Both the position numbers and the translations under genes were made by a program. Shown here in pieces: positions 47,569 through 51,592 of a stretch of 51,592 nt of DNA. Position 1 is the first letter of the stretch. Each line of letters opens with the position of its first letter. The notes under the pieces were generated by a model. That model did not search any database. It saw only the letters and a program-made list of their open reading frames with translations, and was not told the DNA's origin. The DNA is from a virus, in IMG/VR virus record IMGVR_UViG_3300007346_000042, positions 1-51,592 of that record, one strand, 5' to 3'.

Positions 47569-48687
47569 ATGGAAGATCAAATTCAATCTGAAGCTCCAGC
47601 AGTGGAGCAAGAAATTCAAGAGGTAGAACAAGCGCAACCAGAAGTCCAGGAATCATCATCTGGACTTCAGTTCTTTGACAACGTAGACGATCTGGCAGCA
47701 AGCTTTAATGAAACCCCTCAGCAAGAGGAGGCTGTTGAAGTGCAGCCAGAACCACAGCAGTACGAGGAGACACCTTACGTAGACCCTGAGGCTGCACCAA
47801 CAACGCAACCAACGCTTTCTGACGAAGAGGCAGGGCGTATGATGGGAGAGTATCTGAACGAGAGGTTTGGAGGTCAACCGCAGACGCTTGAAGATTCTGG
47901 GTCAGTAGGGCAACAACCACAACAACAACTTGACGAGCGTGTAGAGGCTATCGCCAGATTCGTTGAGGAAACGGGCAGATCACCAGAGGACTGGTTTGCA
48001 TACCAGCGACTGAACCCATCCGAGATGGATGACTACAGCGCAGTACGTGTGCACATGGCCACTGAGTACAGCTCACTCTCCCCTGATGAGGTGAACACTC
48101 TCATGCAAGGCAAGTATAAACTGAATCCTGATATGTACAGTCAGGAAGAAGTCAAGATGGCACAGCTTCAGCTGAAGATTGATGCACAGAACGCAAAGGA
48201 GGCTATCGGAAGAATGAGAGATTCTTACAAGCTCCCAGTTCAGCAGCAGTCACAGGTTGATGAAGACCCCATCATCACGGACGAGTGGATTTCAAACATG
48301 AGCAAGGAGGTTGACGCCTTGACTGGGTTAGAGTTTGACCTAGGAAATGGCAAGACCTGGACGTTCGGTTTGAACGATCAATACAAGTCCTCACTCAAGG
48401 AGAAGAACGCAAAGCTTGACGAGTTCTTCGACCCTTATGTACGCGACGACGGGAGCTGGGATTATGACACACTGTCATCTCACAGAACTGTTCTCGACAA
48501 CATCGATCAGATTGTCTCTTCTGTTTACAGACAGGGATTGAGCGATGGTCAGAGAGGGGTTGTGAGCAAGGCAGCCAACGTATCCACGAAGGCTCCAGTT
48601 CAAGGTCAAGCACCAACTTCTAATCCGCTTACCGATCAACTAAAAACTATTCTCGGTAACGGAAACAAAATGACTTTTAACATCTAA
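47569..48687 (+). CDS. Scaffolding/head assembly protein candidate
   Basis: 372 residues. The acidic, Gln/Glu/Pro-rich N-terminal ~125 residues (EAPAVEQEIQEVEQAQPEVQ) are low complexity; the rest is helical and charged, with a Gln/Val/Asn-rich end. A large acidic helical protein immediately before the major capsid gene is the usual scaffold position in tailed phages. Separated by only 12 nt from the capsid gene. Confidence 0.65.
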   Translation: MEDQIQSEAPAVEQEIQEVEQAQPEVQESSSGLQFFDNVDDLAASFNETPQQEEAVEVQPEPQQYEETPYVDPEAAPTTQPTLSDEEAGRMMGEYLNERFGGQPQTLEDSGSVGQQPQQQLDERVEAIARFVEETGRSPEDWFAYQRLNPSEMDDYSAVRVHMATEYSSLSPDEVNTLMQGKYKLNPDMYSQEEVKMAQLQLKIDAQNAKEAIGRMRDSYKLPVQQQSQVDEDPIITDEWISNMSKEVDALTGLEFDLGNGKTWTFGLNDQYKSSLKEKNAKLDEFFDPYVRDDGSWDYDTLSSHRTVLDNIDQIVSSVYRQGLSDGQRGVVSKAANVSTKAPVQGQAPTSNPLTDQLKTILGNGNKMTFNI

Positions 48688-48699
48688 GACTAAGAAATT

Positions 48700-50043
48700 A
48701 TGGCTACAGTAGCTAAGAATGGTTCTGACTCTTATGCAACGTTTACTTCGTCACCTGACAAGTACACTACTATTGATGCGTTGCTTAAGGTCAATAAGAA
48801 TGACAACAGAGATCTGTTGATCAAGACGTATGGTGATCAAGGTATCACTGGATTTTTGGAATTGACTGGCGCAACCAAGTCTGCTGGTACGAACGACTTC
48901 GTTCAGTACTGGGAGGAGCAACGCCGTCACGCCAAGGTAACTGTTGCTGGATCACCAGCAGGCACTGGTGGAGAAATCACTGGTATTACTGCGATCTCAG
49001 AACTTCAGCTTCAGGATGTTGTTATGAACGCAACTACTGGTGAAGTGTTCATTGCAACTTCTCTCTCTGGAACAGATGTGAATAAATTCAAGAGACTCGA
49101 CGGTTCTACATCTAACACTGCTTGGACGGCAGGTGACGAGCTGATCATCTTGGGTAACATGTACGATCAAGGTACTGAAGCTCCTTCAAAGTTCATGACC
49201 ACAGACGCCACTAAGCGTCAGAATTCCTTCATGATCATCAAGGATAAGTACGAAGTAAACGGATCACAGGCTACCAACATTGGTTGGGTGAATGTCGGTG
49301 GCGATTACAGATGGTACATCCACGGTGAGCAGGAGACTCGTCAGCGTTTCTTGGACAGACGCGAGATGATGATGCTCTTTGGTGAGCAGTCAGATTCTGG
49401 TGACACCATTTCTTCTGAGCCAGGATCTGTCGCTGGTTCTGAAGGTTACTTCGCAGCTATTGCTGACAGAGGTATTGAGGTTACTAACGGTAGCGCCAAC
49501 CCTCTCGATTCTTTCGCTGAGTTTGATAACATCATCATTGAGCTCGATAAGCAAGGTGCTCCTGGTGAGTACGCTATGTACGTCAACAGAACTCAGGACT
49601 TGGCTATCGACGACATGCTTGCTGCTGGTATCGCTACTGGTGTGACAGCTGGTCTCCCAGGTCAGTTCGGTGCATTCCAGAACTCACCAGACATGGCTGT
49701 TCAGCTTGGATTCAAGAGCTTCACTCGCGGTGGGTACACTTTCCACAAGCACGACTGGAAGCTGTTGAACGATCCTACCTTGTTGGGTGCTTCTACTAAG
49801 TACATGGGTGCTATGATTCCTTTGACTCAGGTCACTGATCCACGCACTGGTACTAAGGCCCCAGCATTGGAGTTGAACTACAAGGAGGCAAACGGTTACA
49901 GCCGTGAGCTCGAGCACTGGGTACGCGGTGGTGGTGTCTTCGGACACAACGAGTTGTCTAAGGACGTCGCGGAAATGCACTACCGTTCTGAGATCGCTTT
50001 GATCACTCGCGCTGCTAATCAGCACGTTGCTCTCAAGGGATAA
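48700..50043 (+). CDS. Major capsid protein
   Basis: 447 residues. Located after the scaffold candidate and before a terminator and decoration-like gene. Contains YWEEQRRHAKVTV and GDYRWYIHGEQETRQRFLDR, a long central alpha/beta region and the end HYRSEIALITRAANQHVALK. The codon choice is distinctive, favouring GGT, GCT, GTC and CGT/CGC compared with neighbours, as expected for the most abundant protein. An HK97-type fold is assumed from gene order, not shown. A dedicated terminator follows. Confidence 0.8.
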   Translation: MATVAKNGSDSYATFTSSPDKYTTIDALLKVNKNDNRDLLIKTYGDQGITGFLELTGATKSAGTNDFVQYWEEQRRHAKVTVAGSPAGTGGEITGITAISELQLQDVVMNATTGEVFIATSLSGTDVNKFKRLDGSTSNTAWTAGDELIILGNMYDQGTEAPSKFMTTDATKRQNSFMIIKDKYEVNGSQATNIGWVNVGGDYRWYIHGEQETRQRFLDRREMMMLFGEQSDSGDTISSEPGSVAGSEGYFAAIADRGIEVTNGSANPLDSFAEFDNIIIELDKQGAPGEYAMYVNRTQDLAIDDMLAAGIATGVTAGLPGQFGAFQNSPDMAVQLGFKSFTRGGYTFHKHDWKLLNDPTLLGASTKYMGAMIPLTQVTDPRTGTKAPALELNYKEANGYSRELEHWVRGGGVFGHNELSKDVAEMHYRSEIALITRAANQHVALKG

Positions 50044-50058
50044 TTAACCTAAAGTGAC

Positions 50059-50098
50059 GAGAGGGCCCTTCGGGGCCTTCTCTTAGCTTCTTAATCTT
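50059..50098 (+). terminator. Intrinsic terminator/attenuator after the capsid gene
   Basis: GAGAGGGCCC (50059-50068) pairs with GGGCCTTCTC (50073-50082) around TTCG, with one G-T pair, followed by a T-rich but interrupted stretch. Probably partial, allowing some readthrough. Confidence 0.75.
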
Positions 50099-50105
50099 TC
50101 AAGAT

Positions 50106-50579
50106 ATGGCTACTACATATAAGCATACATCTGGCGCTGTAACAGCAGCGAAGAGAGTGACTGCCACTGATGTGTTTACAAAGAACGCTGACGGAGCTAT
50201 CATTGAAGTTGAGCAGCCTGCTGGCACCATCTTGTCTGAAGTAATCGTGAGATTTACTAAGACTTCAACTCACGCTGCATCATCAGAGGCTGGATACGAG
50301 ATTGGAACTGAAAGCAGTGGCGCTCAGATTGCAAGTAATCCAGACGGATTCCTGGATGTTGGAACTGAAATTCCATCCAACGCTGTCTTTTACTTGAAAA
50401 ACGGTAGAGATGCTGCAGGATGGGTAGGTGACTCTCAGCATGACGCGGCAGCTCCTGGTGACGCTGACGCTTACACTGACTCAGATAGAACCATCTACCT
50501 CACGTTCCTGCATAGCAACCACGATGTCACGACCAACACAGACGCTGAAGTAAACTTCGTGTTTACACACTTGATCTAA
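50106..50579 (+). CDS. Head decoration or minor capsid-associated protein
   Basis: 157 residues, beta-rich and acidic: MATTYKHTSGAVTAAKRVTA, then IVRFTKTSTHAASSEAGYEI and a closing DAEVNFVFTHLI. It directly follows the capsid gene and its terminator. The leader CTTTCAAGAT before the ATG resembles that of the gene at 46440. A decoration role is inferred from position and size. Confidence 0.55.
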   Translation: MATTYKHTSGAVTAAKRVTATDVFTKNADGAIIEVEQPAGTILSEVIVRFTKTSTHAASSEAGYEIGTESSGAQIASNPDGFLDVGTEIPSNAVFYLKNGRDAAGWVGDSQHDAAAPGDADAYTDSDRTIYLTFLHSNHDVTTNTDAEVNFVFTHLI

Positions 50580-50581
50580 TC

Positions 50582-51592
50582 GTGAAGCGTAAGTACTTTC
50601 TATTTAGGAAGGAAGACCTAAGTCTGCTAAGCTCATCTTCTTCAGAGGAAGGGGATGGGCTTAGCGTCTTTGGAGTAAGTGCAGACTCTATGTCGTACAT
50701 CACTGCCATCAAGGGCGGTGTTGTCATGTACTTCAATAACGCCACACCATACGAAGAAAACCAACTGACTGACGGTGAGTCATTTGAGAAGACAAAGGTT
50801 GTTGTAAACTGTGAGGATGGGAAGGAGGTTGACTTGATCGAGTCAGTCATGAACTTCCTTAGCAGTGACCAGTCCCCAGCCGTAATGAGGTTCGACTCTG
50901 TTGATCAGGGGTCTAGTCTTAAGGAGGTTAGAACATCTGTGTCCGTTGGAGCAACGATCAAGACACACCCCATAAACAGAGTAACAAAAGAACCCAGCTT
51001 CCAGCTTGACAGCGCATTTACTGCAGCCACAGGAGCTGTCGTAAACGACATTGACTTCATTTCAGTCAACCTTAGACCTGAGATAGATTACGAGTTTGAA
51101 GAGGGTACCTATAACGCATCCTCACCATTCGAGTTGACTGCGCTAGCAAACAGCGGGACTGGAGGGTCTACTTATGATATAGACCTTGCTTCCTCTGTGG
51201 GGAACATAACCAAACTTGACGCGGGATCATCTTCTGGGTTTACTAAGGTTTCTGGAGCCTTTGCGCTTCACAATTACCTAAAGCTTACAAACACTTACGA
51301 AAATTCTGAGAGCTATACTCTTTACGCGGTATTCAATCCCGTTGTTAGCCCAACAAATCCAGTAGGCCCGCTATACGGGAGTGACTCTGGAGAGACCACA
51401 GGGTTTAGTGTCGTCGAGACAGTTCTCCCTGCTAAATCAAGATCTGCAGAGAGCACGATAGGGGTTAGGCATGAAGGCAAGCTTTCAACCCCAGCCATAT
51501 CGCGTACTGACGCAGGAGATCAGGTGTTCAGTGATGGTACTACTAATTATGTATTCCCTGTAAAGGACACAGACGACCCAGACTATCAGCAG
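50582..51592 (+). CDS. Lectin-domain structural protein, 3' truncated
   Basis: Open from a GTG at 50582 to the end of the window (337 codons), 2 nt after the preceding stop. N-terminus VKRKYFLFRKEDLSLLSSSS, then a compact domain with Cys and Asp/Glu. The region from about residue 190 (ELTALANSGTGGS, YTLYAVFNPVVSP, GPLYGSDSGETTGF) resembles a LamG/concanavalin-like module, with VIS-type beta strands to the edge. A fibre or head-attached adhesin is inferred. The rest lies outside the window. Confidence 0.6.
   Translation, partial: MKRKYFLFRKEDLSLLSSSSSEEGDGLSVFGVSADSMSYITAIKGGVVMYFNNATPYEENQLTDGESFEKTKVVVNCEDGKEVDLIESVMNFLSSDQSPAVMRFDSVDQGSSLKEVRTSVSVGATIKTHPINRVTKEPSFQLDSAFTAATGAVVNDIDFISVNLRPEIDYEFEEGTYNASSPFELTALANSGTGGSTYDIDLASSVGNITKLDAGSSSGFTKVSGAFALHNYLKLTNTYENSESYTLYAVFNPVVSPTNPVGPLYGSDSGETTGFSVVETVLPAKSRSAESTIGVRHEGKLSTPAISRTDAGDQVFSDGTTNYVFPVKDTDDPDYQQ

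Overview
The window is a contiguous stretch of a tailed double-stranded DNA phage genome, most likely a virulent marine phage of a Bacteroidota (flavobacterial) host. The evidence for the host is threefold. At least nine intergenic sites carry the Bacteroidota -7 promoter element TAnnTTTG. Shine-Dalgarno sequences are essentially absent before genes. Several proteins belong to families typical of Bacteroidota and their phages: a BT4734-like primase N-terminus fused to a helicase, a glutamine-rich portal tail, and a set of tiny basic structural-region proteins. Terminase, portal, scaffold and capsid genes are present, but I see no tape measure, sheath or integrase. Together with a giant internal protein this suggests a podovirus-like particle, although the tail type is not proven.

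Layout. (1) 1-15253, plus strand: late virion genes. These are a 5'-truncated large surface protein ending in two dockerin-like calcium loops, two internal or structural proteins, a 2767-residue polyvalent protein, a three-TM holin and two membrane-anchored coiled-coil proteins. (2) 15254-15567: a self-contained transcription unit for a non-coding RNA with a tRNA-like fold, then back-to-back terminators. (3) 15568-25883, minus strand: nucleotide metabolism and replication/recombination, with class I ribonucleotide reductase (nrdA, nrdB), nucleases, a T7-endonuclease-I-like resolvase, primase-helicase, an SSB-tailed small protein, an exonuclease/annealing pair and several small genes linked by ATGA overlaps. 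(4) 25840-29105, minus strand: thirteen very small genes, most with a repeated leader ending directly at the start codon (consensus close to TAAACCCCACACACAATG). (5) 29106-29811: a 0.7 kb divergent, G-tract-rich intergenic region, a candidate origin/regulatory region. (6) 29812-51592, mainly plus strand: a transglycosylase-like virion protein, a moron-like minus-strand membrane protein, an M15 peptidase endolysin, lectin-like fibre genes, a minus-strand winged-helix regulator, a GroES-like candidate, tRNA-Arg(UCU), an HNH endonuclease, terL, portal, collagen-like fibre, small basic proteins, minor virion proteins, scaffold, major capsid protein and a 3'-truncated lectin-domain protein.

How it works together. 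Transcription diverges near 29.1-29.8 kb and converges near 15.48 kb. The leftward operon would supply deoxynucleotides (RNR), unwinding and priming, recombination and Holliday-junction cleavage, preceded by fast-evolving tiny genes that probably act on the host. The rightward genes build the particle. Lysis functions are split: holin and membrane coils at 14.3-15.2 kb, peptidase at 33.5 kb. Late promoters often sit only 4-5 nt before the start codon, implying leaderless or near-leaderless mRNAs. All assignments rest on reading the sequence; no database search was possible.
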